This document shows positions 41,874 through 50,400 of a DNA stretch of 64,000 nt, piece after piece (the stretch's first letter is position 1; every line of letters starts with the position of its first letter). The stretch is from JAJDUF01 sp965214295 (lineage in GTDB: Bacteria > Chloroflexota > UBA11872 > UBA12225 > JAJDUF01), in assembly GCA_965214295.1 (NCBI GenBank), contig OZ243944.1, positions 2,604,001 through 2,668,000 on the forward strand, written 5' to 3'. The notes under the pieces are model-generated. The model did not search any database. It was not told where the DNA came from and worked only from the letters and a program-made list of their open reading frames with translations. The position numbers were made by a program, and so were the translations under genes.

Positions 41874-42214
41874 TGGTGCGGAGGATGCGATGCTCCGCCA
41901 AGGCTGTTTACAAACTCAATATGAAGCGATGACGGGGAGTAGTAGAGGCTACTGCCCTCCCTCAGAGAGCCAGCGGTTGGTGCGAGCTGGTGGGAGTGTA
42001 AGTGACGAGTAGTATCGTGCCTCGAACTCGCCCCTGAGTGACTGCTACGAACCGCTTCGGCGTGTAGGCAGAGGATAGTAGTAGCAGACGAGCCGTAAGG
42101 CATCCGTTACAAGAGTTACGAGATGGTGTGGCAAGCCGGGTGGCTGCTCACAATCTGAGGTGGTACCGCGGGAGCGTCGATTCGTAGCCCTCGTCCTCGG
42201 GACGAGGGTTTTTT
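41874..42214 (+). ncRNA. T-box leader, Leu specifier (CUC), with terminator
   Basis: The leader contains the T-box landmarks in order: a Stem I base near gaagcgatgacggggagtag (with an AGTA motif), an apical region cagagagccagcggttggtg, a specifier-side gaaCTCgcccctgag in which GAA (42024-42026) precedes CTC (42027-42029), the T-box sequence aggtggtaccgcggg (42158-42172), and a terminator (42188-42208 plus T6). Uncharged tRNA-Leu would pair with CUC and with the T-box to prevent termination, raising operon expression when Leu is short. The specifier is inferred from its position after GAA. Confidence 0.9.
42188..42214 (+). terminator. Intrinsic terminator of the T-box
   Basis: ccctcgtc-ctcg-ggacgaggg type hairpin (42188-42208) followed by six T, the competing structure to the antiterminator. 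Confidence 0.85.
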
Positions 42215-42346
42215 GATTCTCAGGGTGGTGCTGGGGATACCTCAGGGGTGGTGTCGGCCGGCCGTGTGTGCTTGCGGCACCAACAGTAGGGTGGTATCGC
42301 GGGAATCGCCACAAAGCTCTCGCCCCTCGGGTGGGAGACTTTTTTT
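42215..42346 (+). promoter_or_regulatory. Second, partial T-box unit (antiterminator and terminator only)
   Basis: A second T-box sequence, agggtggtatcgcgggaa (42288-42305), precedes another terminator hairpin (42317-42337, ctctcgccc with gggtgggag) and T7 (42340-42346). Only about 73 nt separate it from the first terminator, too little for a full Stem I with specifier. It therefore looks like a duplicated expression platform that shares, or lacks, the tRNA-reading part. Confidence 0.75.
42317..42346 (+). terminator. Terminator of the second T-box unit
   Basis: Nine-base-pair stem with two G-T pairs, loop ctc, then seven T at 42340-42346. Confidence 0.75.
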
Positions 42347-42457
42347 GCGCTGCGCTTGTCCCGTATTGTGCAACGGTGTTGTGAAATAGGAGCGGGAACG
42401 CTATAGTGAATGTGCCGGCTGGCTGGATCGCGTCGGGTACACAGGAGGGAAGGAACG

Positions 42458-44206
42458 ATGAAACTGAACGGATCCCAAATTCTTTGCGAGGCGCTGGTGC
42501 GGGAGGGAGTCTCGGTGGTTTTTGGGCAGCCCGGTGGGGCGATTATGCCCTTCTACAACTTCCTGCGTGACTATGATCTGCGCCATATCCTCTGCCGGCA
42601 TGAGCAGGGTGCAGCCCATATGGCCGATGGCTATGCGCGGGCGACCGGCGAGGTCGGGGTGGCGATGGCGACTTCCGGCCCCGGTGCGACAAACATGGTG
42701 ACAGGGATAGTGACGGCCCTGATGGACTCGGTGCCTATCGTCTGTCTCACCGGGCAGGTGCCGATTGACATGATGGGCGGCGACGCTTTCCAGGAGACCG
42801 ATACGACCGGGATCACGATGCCGGTCACGAAACACAACTATCAGCTGATGGATGTGCGCGACATCGCACGGATTGTCAAAGAGGCCTTTCACGTCGCGCG
42901 CACCGGGCGGCCGGGACCGGTGCTCATAGATTTCCCGAAGGACATCCAAACTGCCGAGGGGGAGTACGTGGAGCCGGACGGCATTGAGCTGCCGGGCTTC
43001 AAGCCGACGCTGCGCGGTAATGTGCGGCAGGTACGGCAGGCCGCCAAGCTCATCGGTCAGGCGAAAAAGCCGATCATCCTGGCCGGACACGGCATTATTC
43101 TCGCCGATGCCTACGATGAACTGCTGGCGTTTGCCGAGAAGACGGAGATTCCCGTCATTACCACGCTGCTCGGCATTTCCGGTTTTCCCGATACTCATCG
43201 GCTGCACTTTGGCTTCCCGGGGATGCATGGCACCTACTACGCCAACATGGCGATCAGCGATTGCGACCTGATGGTCGCGGTGGGTATGCGGATGGACGAC
43301 CGCGTGACTGGCCGACTCAACGCCTTTGCCCCGTATGCCAAGGTCATCCACATTGACATTGACCCGGCCGAGCTGGGCAAGAACGTGCAGGCGACGGTGC
43401 CGATTGTGGGTGACGCGAAGCAGGTGCTCGGTCAGCTGCTGGAAGAGGTCGAGCCGAACGAGCACCCGGAGTGGCTGCAGAAGCTCAAGGAGTGGCGGAT
43501 TGCCCACCCGTCGCTGGCGCTGCCCGAGTTCACGGAGAAGATGAGTACGCCGTGGATCCTGCGGCAGCTCTACCACGCGACCAAAGGGGAGGCTATCCTG
43601 GTCACGGACGTGGGGCAGGCGCAGATGTGGGCGGCGCAGCACTACTTCTTCGACCGCCGCAATACCCACATTACCTCCGGCGGTCTGGGGCCGATGGGCT
43701 ACGCCTTGCCGGCGGCGATTGGGGTGCAGGCCGGGCGGCCCAACGAGGAAGTGTGGTGCGTTACCGGTGACGGCGGCTTCCAGATGACGATGCAGGAAAT
43801 GGCAGTCATCGCCGAGGAGCGGCTGCCGATCCGCATTGCGCTCATCAACAATGGCTACCTCGGGATGGTGCGCCAGTGGCAGGAGCTGTTCTGGGAGAAG
43901 CGCTACATGGCGGTGGAGATGCAGAACCCGGACTTCGTAATGCTGTCGGAGGCCTACGGCATCCCGGCCAGAGCCGTCGAGACGACCGATCAGGTGAGGC
44001 CGACCTACGAGTGGGCGCGACGGATTGACGGTCCGGTGCTCATTGATTTCCGGGTCGAGCGCGAGGAGAACGTGTGGCCAATGGTGCCGCCCGGCGCCTC
44101 GCTCCAGGAGACACTGGAGGACCCGGCGCAGGCCAATGAGGACGCGCTCACGGTGGATTCGATGCGTGAGATGGTGGCCAGCGGTTCCGGTGGTGGCGGG
44201 GTCTAG
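42458..44206 (+). CDS. ilvB: Acetolactate synthase, large (catalytic) subunit
   Basis: 582 residues from the ATG at 42458 with AGGAGGGAAGGA upstream. ThDP enzyme landmarks: VFGQPGGAIMPFY, HEQGAAHMADGYARATG (catalytic Glu), ATSGPGATNMVTGIVTALMDSVPIVCLTGQV, and the ThDP-binding GDGGFQMTMQEMAVIAEERLPIRIALINN. Joins two pyruvates, or pyruvate and 2-oxobutyrate, in the first shared step of Val/Leu/Ile synthesis. First gene of the T-box operon. Its partner ilvN follows after 22 nt. Confidence 0.96.
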   Translation: MKLNGSQILCEALVREGVSVVFGQPGGAIMPFYNFLRDYDLRHILCRHEQGAAHMADGYARATGEVGVAMATSGPGATNMVTGIVTALMDSVPIVCLTGQVPIDMMGGDAFQETDTTGITMPVTKHNYQLMDVRDIARIVKEAFHVARTGRPGPVLIDFPKDIQTAEGEYVEPDGIELPGFKPTLRGNVRQVRQAAKLIGQAKKPIILAGHGIILADAYDELLAFAEKTEIPVITTLLGISGFPDTHRLHFGFPGMHGTYYANMAISDCDLMVAVGMRMDDRVTGRLNAFAPYAKVIHIDIDPAELGKNVQATVPIVGDAKQVLGQLLEEVEPNEHPEWLQKLKEWRIAHPSLALPEFTEKMSTPWILRQLYHATKGEAILVTDVGQAQMWAAQHYFFDRRNTHITSGGLGPMGYALPAAIGVQAGRPNEEVWCVTGDGGFQMTMQEMAVIAEERLPIRIALINNGYLGMVRQWQELFWEKRYMAVEMQNPDFVMLSEAYGIPARAVETTDQVRPTYEWARRIDGPVLIDFRVEREENVWPMVPPGASLQETLEDPAQANEDALTVDSMREMVASGSGGGGV

Positions 44207-44228
44207 CCCGCGACGGAGGCAAAGGGAG

Positions 44229-44732
44229 ATGCAGCATACACTGGTGGCCCTGGTGGAGAACCAGCCCGGCGTCTTGCAGCGCGTCGCAAACCTGTTTTCG
44301 CGGCGCGGCTTCAACATCGAGAGCTTGACGGTCGGGCACACCGATACGCCCAAAAGGTCGCGGATGACGATTGTGGTCAACGCTGCCGATACGCAGGTTG
44401 ACCAGGTGACGAAGCAGCTCTACAAGCTGATCAATGTCCTCAAGGTATCGGATGTCACGACCGACCGCACCGTGGACCGCGAGTTGGCCTTGATTAAGGT
44501 GAATGCCAGCGCGTCCACCCGCGCCGAGATTACTCAGGTCGTGGACATCTTTCGGGCGCGGATCGTGGACTTGGCGCGCGATTCGCTGACAGTCGAGGTG
44601 ACGGGTGAGTCGGAGAAGATCGACTCCATCGTCGGGCTGCTGCGGCCGTTCGGCCTGAAGGAGATGGTGCGGACCGGCCGGATTAGTATGACCCGTGGCT
44701 CCGGCGCCATCCGCGCCAACGGTAGCGCGTAG
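44229..44732 (+). CDS. ilvN: Acetolactate synthase, small (regulatory) subunit
   Basis: 167 residues from the ATG at 44229 (GGGAG just upstream). The ACT domain HTLVALVENQPGVLQRVANLFSRRGFNIESLTVG binds the feedback inhibitor (Val), and the C-terminal domain contains RELALIKVNASASTRAEITQVVDIFRARIVD. It activates and confers feedback control on IlvB. A longer in-frame reading from 44025 overlaps ilvB and is rejected. Confidence 0.95.
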   Translation: MQHTLVALVENQPGVLQRVANLFSRRGFNIESLTVGHTDTPKRSRMTIVVNAADTQVDQVTKQLYKLINVLKVSDVTTDRTVDRELALIKVNASASTRAEITQVVDIFRARIVDLARDSLTVEVTGESEKIDSIVGLLRPFGLKEMVRTGRISMTRGSGAIRANGSA

Positions 44733-44961
44733 GTCGAACCTCACCCCCCGTCCTCCGCTCCATCGCCGAGCGATAGAGCGGGAGTCTGCCGGAGGCCGGC
44801 GGGGATGGGAGAGCGGCCAGGCTGTCGTTATTCCGGTGCGAGCTGGAAGCCAGTAGTGGAAGGTGGATGCCCGCTTTCGCGGGCATGACGGGCAGCGGGG
44901 TGGCCGCGCCGCTCTCCCTGGGAGAGGGTCGGGGTCGTGGATAGATGTAAGGAGAATAGGT
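44733..44961. repeat. Dispersed repeats between ilvN and ilvC
   Basis: A ctcaccccccgtcctccgct-type block with inverted 'tcgccgagcga', then ggatgcccgctttcgcgggcatgacgg (about 44864-44890), a variant palindrome with compensating c/g changes in both arms (gcccgc/gcgggc), and 'ctctccctgggagag'. AAGGAGAAT precedes ilvC. Confidence 0.75.
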
Positions 44962-45957
44962 ATGGCACGGATTTACTACGACGGTGATGCTGACCTAGGT
45001 CGCCTGGCCGGGAAGCGCGTCGCGGTGCTGGGCTACGGTAGTCAGGGGCACGCCCACAGTCTCAACCTGAAGGACAGCGGCGTAGACGTGGTTGTCGGGC
45101 TGTACGCGGGTAGCCGGTCGCGCGAGGCGGCGCGGGAGGCGGGCCTCGACGTGGCCGACGTGGCCGAGGCCGTGCAGAGTGCCGATTTCGTGATGTTCGT
45201 AGTCCCGGATCATATCCAAGGGGATCTTTACCGCGAGGAGGTCGCGCCCCATGTGCGCGAGGGGCAGACGCTCATGTGGGCACACGGTTTCAACATCCAC
45301 TACAACCAGATCATCCCGCCGCCCTACGTAGACGTGAGCATGGTGGCGCCCAAGGGGCCGGGGCATCGCGTGCGGGAGGTCTACGTTGACGGTGGTGGGG
45401 TGCCGGCGCTGTTGGCGGTGGGACAGGATGCGAGCGGCCAGGCGCATGAGAACGGTCTCGCCTATGCCAAGGGCATCGGTGCCACTCGCGCCGGGGTGCT
45501 GGATACGACCTTTCAGGAAGAGACCGAGACCGACCTCTTTGGTGAGCAAGTGCTGCTCTGCGGCGGGGTGTCCGCGCTCATCAAAGCAGCCTTCGAGACG
45601 ATGGTCGAGGCCGGCTATCAGCCGGAGTCGGCCTATTTCGAGACGCTGCACGAGCTGAAGCTGATTGTGGACCTGTTCTATCAGGGTGGGTTGAGCTATA
45701 TGCGCTATTCCGTGAGCGATACGGCGGAATACGGCGATTACACCTCCGGTCCGCGGGTGATTGACGAGCACGTGCGTGAGAAGATGCGCGGCGTCTTGGA
45801 AGACATCCAGACCGGCAAGTTTGCCAGCCAGTGGATTCTGGAGAACCGGGCCGGCCGGGCGGCCTTCCTGGCGACGCGCCAGCGTGAGGCGGCCCATCCT
45901 ATCGAGCAGGTGGGTAAAGAGCTACGCGCCATGATGCATGGCTTGGAGGCGAAATAG
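44962..45957 (+). CDS. ilvC: Ketol-acid reductoisomerase
   Basis: 331 residues from the ATG at 44962 with AAGGAGAA upstream. The codons before it translate a dispersed repeat. NAD(P)H-binding VAVLGYGSQGHAHSLNLKDSG (about 19-39), GLYAGSRSREAA (cofactor-specificity loop), MVAPKGPGHRVREVYVDGGGVPAL, and the Mg-binding TDLFGEQVLLCGG with EL(K)LIVDLFYQGGLSYMRYSVSDTAEYGDY. Class I length. It converts acetolactate and acetohydroxybutyrate to dihydroxy acids. Confidence 0.96.
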   Translation: MARIYYDGDADLGRLAGKRVAVLGYGSQGHAHSLNLKDSGVDVVVGLYAGSRSREAAREAGLDVADVAEAVQSADFVMFVVPDHIQGDLYREEVAPHVREGQTLMWAHGFNIHYNQIIPPPYVDVSMVAPKGPGHRVREVYVDGGGVPALLAVGQDASGQAHENGLAYAKGIGATRAGVLDTTFQEETETDLFGEQVLLCGGVSALIKAAFETMVEAGYQPESAYFETLHELKLIVDLFYQGGLSYMRYSVSDTAEYGDYTSGPRVIDEHVREKMRGVLEDIQTGKFASQWILENRAGRAAFLATRQREAAHPIEQVGKELRAMMHGLEAK

Positions 45958-45982
45958 CGGTTGGTCTGAGCGACGTACCCTG

Positions 45983-46010
45983 GTAGGGGCGCAGCATGCT
46001 GCGCCTCTAC
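45983..46010. repeat. Palindromic repeat, GCAGCATGCTGC family, between ilvC and leuA
   Basis: gtaggggcgcagcatgctgc then gcctctac, with only one mismatch between the two arms. Could fold in the operon mRNA. Confidence 0.8.
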
Positions 46011-46070
46011 GGAGGTCAGCGCCAATAGGTTGCCACAGCGGGGTACGGCGTAGAGAAGGGAGTGGTGACG

Positions 46071-47669
46071 ATGCGTCGGATACGAATTTTCGATACTACG
46101 CTGCGCGACGGCGAGCAGGCTGCCGGCGGCTCGCTCACGCTCCCGGAGAAGCTGGAATTGGGCCGCCAGTTGCAGCGGCTGGGTGTGGATATCATCGAGG
46201 CGGGATTTCCGGCGACCTCACCGGGCGACTTTCAGGCCGTGGAGATGATGGCCCGTGAGCTGCAGGACTGCCAGATCGCGGCGCTCTCCGGGTTCAAGGA
46301 AGACCAGATCGAGACGACTTACCGGGCGCTGAAGGATGCGGTGGCCCCCCGCTTGCACATCGTGATCTCCACTTCCGACAACCATCTGCAAAACCAGCTC
46401 CACATGTCGCGCCAGCAGGTGATCGCGATTGCCCGCGACGCCACGGCCTTCTGTAAGCGTTTCTTGTCGGACGTGGAGTTCTCGGCGATGGACGCGACTC
46501 GCAGCGATCCCGACTTTCTATGCGAGGTGTTCAGCGCCGCCGTTGCCTCCGGCGCGACGGTGATCAATGTGCCCGACACCCTCGGGTACCATCAGCCGCC
46601 GCAGTTCGCCGACCTGGTGCGCTACGTGATGGAGCATGTGCCGGGGGTAGAGAACGTGGCTGTCTCGGTCCACTGCCACAATGACTTGGGGATGGCGACG
46701 GCGCTCTCGCTGGCAGCGGTGAATGAAGGCGCCGAGCAGATCGAATGTACGATCAACGGCGTCGGCGAGCGGGCCGGGAACGCCTCGCTGGAGGAGATCG
46801 TCATGGCGCTCCGCACGCGCCAGGACTACTACCAGGCGGCGACGAACATCAACACCGAGCAAATCTGGCGGGCGAGCCGCATGGTCAGCCAATATATGGG
46901 CTTCGTCGTGCAGCCCAACAAGGCCATCGTGGGCGCTAATGCGTTTGCCCACTCCAGCGGCCTGCACCAAGACGGGATGCTCAAGGAGCGCACGACCTAC
47001 GAGATCATGACGCCGGAGAGCATTGGTCGCAACGATAGCCGGCTGGTCTTGGGCAAGACTTCCGGCCGGCACGCGGTCCGGTCGCGGCTCGAGGAGCTAG
47101 GCTTTGAGCTTGGCAATGACGACTTTGCGCTGGTCTTCGCGTCGTTCAAGGAGCTGGCGGATAAGAAGAAGGACGTCTCCGACGGCGACCTGGAAGCCAT
47201 CGTCAGCCAGCATATGGTCCGCACACCGGAGATGTACGAGCTGGTGCGAGTCCAGGTTGTCACGGGCAACGACAGCGTACCGACCGCTATGGTGCAGCTC
47301 CGCAGGGAGGACGAGGTGCTGGAGGACGCTGCCATTGGCGACGGGCCGGTAGATGCCGTGGTGCGCGCGATATCGCGTATCACCGGCGTGGAGGCACGAC
47401 TTACGGAGTACACGTTGCAGGCGATCACGCCGGGAGTAGAAGCCCAGGGTGAGGTGACCTTGCGGATCGAAGCGGGGGGGCACACCTTTATCGGCCGCGG
47501 GACGAGTACCGATATTGTGGTGGCGAGCGCGGCGGCCTACCTCAACGCCGTGAATAAAGTCTTGGTCCGCCACGATGTCGAGCACAACGGGACGGTTGAC
47601 GCGCTGGGTTTACATAATCCGATGAAAGTGAAGGTGGGGCCGGCCGCCGAGCAGTCGGTGGCCGTATAG
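46071..47669 (+). CDS. leuA: 2-isopropylmalate synthase
   Basis: 532 residues from the ATG at 46071 (GGGAG upstream). Catalytic TIM barrel: RIFDTTLRDGEQAAGGSLT, EAGFPATSPGDF, SVHCHNDLGMATALSLAAVNEGAEQIECTINGVGERAGNASLEEIVMAL, and HSSGLHQDGMLK. The C-terminal LeuA dimer domain (about 395-525) with GVEAQGEVTLRIEAGGHTFIGRGTSTDIV binds the inhibitor Leu. It condenses acetyl-CoA with 2-ketoisovalerate. Confidence 0.95.
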   Translation: MRRIRIFDTTLRDGEQAAGGSLTLPEKLELGRQLQRLGVDIIEAGFPATSPGDFQAVEMMARELQDCQIAALSGFKEDQIETTYRALKDAVAPRLHIVISTSDNHLQNQLHMSRQQVIAIARDATAFCKRFLSDVEFSAMDATRSDPDFLCEVFSAAVASGATVINVPDTLGYHQPPQFADLVRYVMEHVPGVENVAVSVHCHNDLGMATALSLAAVNEGAEQIECTINGVGERAGNASLEEIVMALRTRQDYYQAATNINTEQIWRASRMVSQYMGFVVQPNKAIVGANAFAHSSGLHQDGMLKERTTYEIMTPESIGRNDSRLVLGKTSGRHAVRSRLEELGFELGNDDFALVFASFKELADKKKDVSDGDLEAIVSQHMVRTPEMYELVRVQVVTGNDSVPTAMVQLRREDEVLEDAAIGDGPVDAVVRAISRITGVEARLTEYTLQAITPGVEAQGEVTLRIEAGGHTFIGRGTSTDIVVASAAAYLNAVNKVLVRHDVEHNGTVDALGLHNPMKVKVGPAAEQSVAV

Positions 47670-47673
47670 AGCT

Positions 47674-49083
47674 ATGAGTACCGAGCCACGCACGCTGTTT
47701 GCCAAGGTCTGGGAGAGTCACGTTGTCCACGAGGCGCCGGGCGAGCCGGCGATTCTCTACATAGACCTGCATCTGGTCCACGAGGTGACGTCGGCTCAAG
47801 CCTTCGAGGGGCTGCGGTTGGCCGGGCGGCGGGTGCGTCGTCCGGACCTCACGCTGGCCACGCTGGACCACAACGTTCCGACGGCCGACCGCCACCTGCC
47901 GATTACCGACCTTATTTCGGCACAGCAGGTCGAGACGCTACGCGAGAACTGCCGCGAGTTCGGCATTCCGCTCTACGATCTGCAGGACCGCGAGCAGGGG
48001 ATTGTCCACATCATCGGCCCGGAGCTTGGCTTGACGCAGCCAGGCATGACCATCGTCTGCGGCGATAGCCATACCTCCACGCACGGCGCGTTCGGCAACC
48101 TGGCGTTCGGGATCGGCACCTCCGAGCTGGAGCATGTTTTGGCGACGCAATGCCTGCAACAGAGCCGACCGCAGACCCTCGAAGTGCGGATCGAGGGCGA
48201 GCTGCCGCTAGGTGTCACGGCCAAAGACGTGATCCTCGCCACCATCGGCGAGATCGGCACCGACGGAGCAACCGGCTACGCCATCGAATACACCGGCTCG
48301 ACGATCCGCTCGCTCTCGATGGAGGAGCGAATGACGATCTGCAACATGTCCATCGAAGCGGGGGGGCGTGTCGGCATGGTTGCTCCGGATGACACCACCT
48401 TTGCCTATCTGGACGGGCGACCGCACGCGCCAAAGGGTCGGGACTTGCACGAGGCCGTGGCGCACTGGCGTACTCTGCCCACCGACGCGGCGGCGACCTA
48501 CGACAAGACGGTGGAGCTTGACGCCGGCGACTTGGCGCCGCAGGTCACCTGGGGCACCAACCCCGGTATGGTCGTGCCGGTGACGGGCCGGGTGCCTGAC
48601 CCGGGGTCGTTCGCGGCCGATGCCGACCGGCGGGCCGCCGAGCGCGCGCTGGAGTATATGGCGCTGACACCGGGTATGGCTATCGAGGACATTGCCATTG
48701 ACCGGGTGTTCATCGGCTCTTGCACCAACGCACGCCTGGAGGACTTGCGGGCGGCCGCGCGCATGGTTCGTGGACGGCGTGTCCATGACGGGGTACGAGC
48801 GATGGTAGTGCCCGGTTCGGGTGTCGTCAAGTGGCAGGCGGAGGCAGAAGGGCTTGACGCGATCTTCGAGGCGGCCGGCTTCGAATGGCGCGATGCGGGG
48901 TGCTCGATGTGCTTGGGCATGAATCCCGACATTCTGGCGCCGGGAGAGCGCTGCGCCTCGACCTCGAACCGCAACTTCGAGGGGCGCCAGGGCAAGGGGG
49001 GCCGCACTCATCTTGTCAGTCCGGAGATGGCCGCGGCGGCGGCCACAACCGGTCATTTCGTGGATATTCGAGCGTGGGAGTAG
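47674..49083 (+). CDS. leuC: 3-isopropylmalate dehydratase large subunit
   Basis: 469 residues, starting five nt after leuA. Aconitase-family features: LFAKVWESHVV, VTSAQAFEGLRLAGR, TLATLDHNVPT, CGDSHTSTHGAFG (first Fe-S ligand), FIGSCTNARLEDLRAAA (second) and GCSMCLGMNPDIL (third cluster Cys). Holds the 4Fe-4S cluster that isomerises isopropylmalate together with LeuD. leuB is not in the window. Confidence 0.96.
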   Translation: MSTEPRTLFAKVWESHVVHEAPGEPAILYIDLHLVHEVTSAQAFEGLRLAGRRVRRPDLTLATLDHNVPTADRHLPITDLISAQQVETLRENCREFGIPLYDLQDREQGIVHIIGPELGLTQPGMTIVCGDSHTSTHGAFGNLAFGIGTSELEHVLATQCLQQSRPQTLEVRIEGELPLGVTAKDVILATIGEIGTDGATGYAIEYTGSTIRSLSMEERMTICNMSIEAGGRVGMVAPDDTTFAYLDGRPHAPKGRDLHEAVAHWRTLPTDAAATYDKTVELDAGDLAPQVTWGTNPGMVVPVTGRVPDPGSFAADADRRAAERALEYMALTPGMAIEDIAIDRVFIGSCTNARLEDLRAAARMVRGRRVHDGVRAMVVPGSGVVKWQAEAEGLDAIFEAAGFEWRDAGCSMCLGMNPDILAPGERCASTSNRNFEGRQGKGGRTHLVSPEMAAAAATTGHFVDIRAWE

Positions 49084-49458
49084 CTGAACGCCCGGTAGGT
49101 GATGGCCCTCTCTCTCACCACTCACAAGGATAGGTTTTTGTCTGCATCAGGATTTGCAGGATGCACGGATGAGCAGGATGGATTCCCGCTTTCGCGGGAA
49201 TGACGATTTATGCAAAGGTCTCCTGGCGCGGGAATGACCGGGAGCGTCCCTCCGGGGGTGGTGGCCGCACGCCGGAACCAGCGCCACTTGCACTGCTGGA
49301 TTCCGGCCCCGTATCGGGGTACGGGACCTGGATTGCGGCTTCCGCCGTAATGACGGGTGGGGAGGGAATGACGGAGGAGGCTATTTTCAGAGTAATGACC
49401 AGGCAACGTCAACAGCGCCTAGCGTGTCAGAGCGACAGAGAAGGATGTGTGAGTAGCT
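49084..49458. repeat. Composite dispersed repeats between leuC and leuD
   Basis: No gene. aggtttttgtctgcatcagg and following (49131-49175), a perfect palindrome attcccgctttcgcgggaat (49182-49201), 'ttatgcaaaggtctcc', a half copy gcgcgggaatgac, and ggattccggccccgtatcgg ... ccgccgtaatgacggg (49300-49355). The same order as 17033-17195 and part of 18262-18315. leuC and leuD, encoding two subunits of one enzyme, are thereby separated by 375 nt. Confidence 0.85.
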
Positions 49459-50088
49459 ATGCAGCCGTTCGTGCGTGAAACCGGTGTAGCCGTTCCCATG
49501 GATCGGCCCAACGTGGATACGGATCAGATCATTCCGAAGCAGTTTCTCAAGCGCATCGAGCGGACCGGGTTTGGGCAGTTTCTATTCAATGACTGGCGTT
49601 TTCGCCCGGATGGCTCGCTCGACCCGGACTTCGAGCTGAATAGGCCGGGGTACGAGAATGCGACGATCCTGCTCGCCGGTCGCAACTTTGGGAGCGGCTC
49701 GTCACGCGAGCACGCGCCCTGGGCCTTGGACGACTACGGGTTTCGGGCCATCATCGCGCCCTCGTATGCCGACATCTTCTATAGCAACTGCTTCAAGAAC
49801 GGCATCTTGCCCGTCACCTTGCCGGAGGAGGTTGTCAACGACCTGATGGCGCGGGCAACCGAGCGGCCCGGCTACCGGCTGACGGTTGACTTGGAGCGGG
49901 GTATCATCTCCGATGAGGAGGAAGGCGATATCGCCTCGTTCGAGGTGGACCCGTTTCGGCGGCACTGCCTACTCCAGGGCCTCGATGACATCGGCTTGAC
50001 CCTCCAGTACGAGGGTGCGGTCACGGCCTACGAGCAGGGCCGCTCCGCCAGCTTGCCGGTCACGACGCCCCAGAGTGCGGCGGAGTAG
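49459..50088 (+). CDS. leuD: 3-isopropylmalate dehydratase small subunit
   Basis: 209 residues. Swivelling-domain signature: VPMDRPNVDTDQIIPKQFLKRIERTGFGQFLF, NATILLAGRNFGSGSSREHAPWALDDYGFRAIIAPSYADIFYSNCFKNGILPVTL. Completes the LeuCD isomerase. Starts 375 nt after leuC because of inserted repeats. TGTGAGTAGCT precedes the ATG without a strong ribosome site. Confidence 0.95.
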   Translation: MQPFVRETGVAVPMDRPNVDTDQIIPKQFLKRIERTGFGQFLFNDWRFRPDGSLDPDFELNRPGYENATILLAGRNFGSGSSREHAPWALDDYGFRAIIAPSYADIFYSNCFKNGILPVTLPEEVVNDLMARATERPGYRLTVDLERGIISDEEEGDIASFEVDPFRRHCLLQGLDDIGLTLQYEGAVTAYEQGRSASLPVTTPQSAAE

Positions 50089-50124
50089 TACGGATAATCT
50101 CTTGTTAGTTTGGTAGTTGGTGAG

Positions 50125-50400
50125 ATGATGTTATCTCGCCGAAGTACTCGATTACTCAACAGGATTCTTCGTGGTGCGTCGGATGCCAACATTTCCTTTA
50201 CCGGTCTGTGTAGACTGCTGCATGACTTGGGCTTTGATGAGCGGATTCGTGGTAGTCACCACATCTTTACTAGGGTGGACGTGGATGAGATTCTGAATCT
50301 TCAACCCAAAGGAGCGGAGGCCAAACCCTATCAGGTGAAACAGGTACGCAGCGTGGTTCTAAGGTACAGGCTCGGAGGAACAGATCGTGACTATCACTAA
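50125..50400 (+). CDS. hicA: HicA-type mRNA interferase toxin
   Basis: 91 residues from ATG 50125 (ATG 50128 and TTG 50110 also possible). SFTGLCRLLHDLGFDERIRGSHHIFTRVDVDEILNLQP contains the double-stranded-RNA-binding-like HicA fold with the catalytic His in GSHH(I/V)F. HicA cleaves mRNA and tmRNA when free of HicB. The gene sits in the gap after leuD, overlaps hicB, and is less GC-rich than leuD and cimA, which suggests insertion into the operon. Confidence 0.82.
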   Translation: MMLSRRSTRLLNRILRGASDANISFTGLCRLLHDLGFDERIRGSHHIFTRVDVDEILNLQPKGAEAKPYQVKQVRSVVLRYRLGGTDRDYH

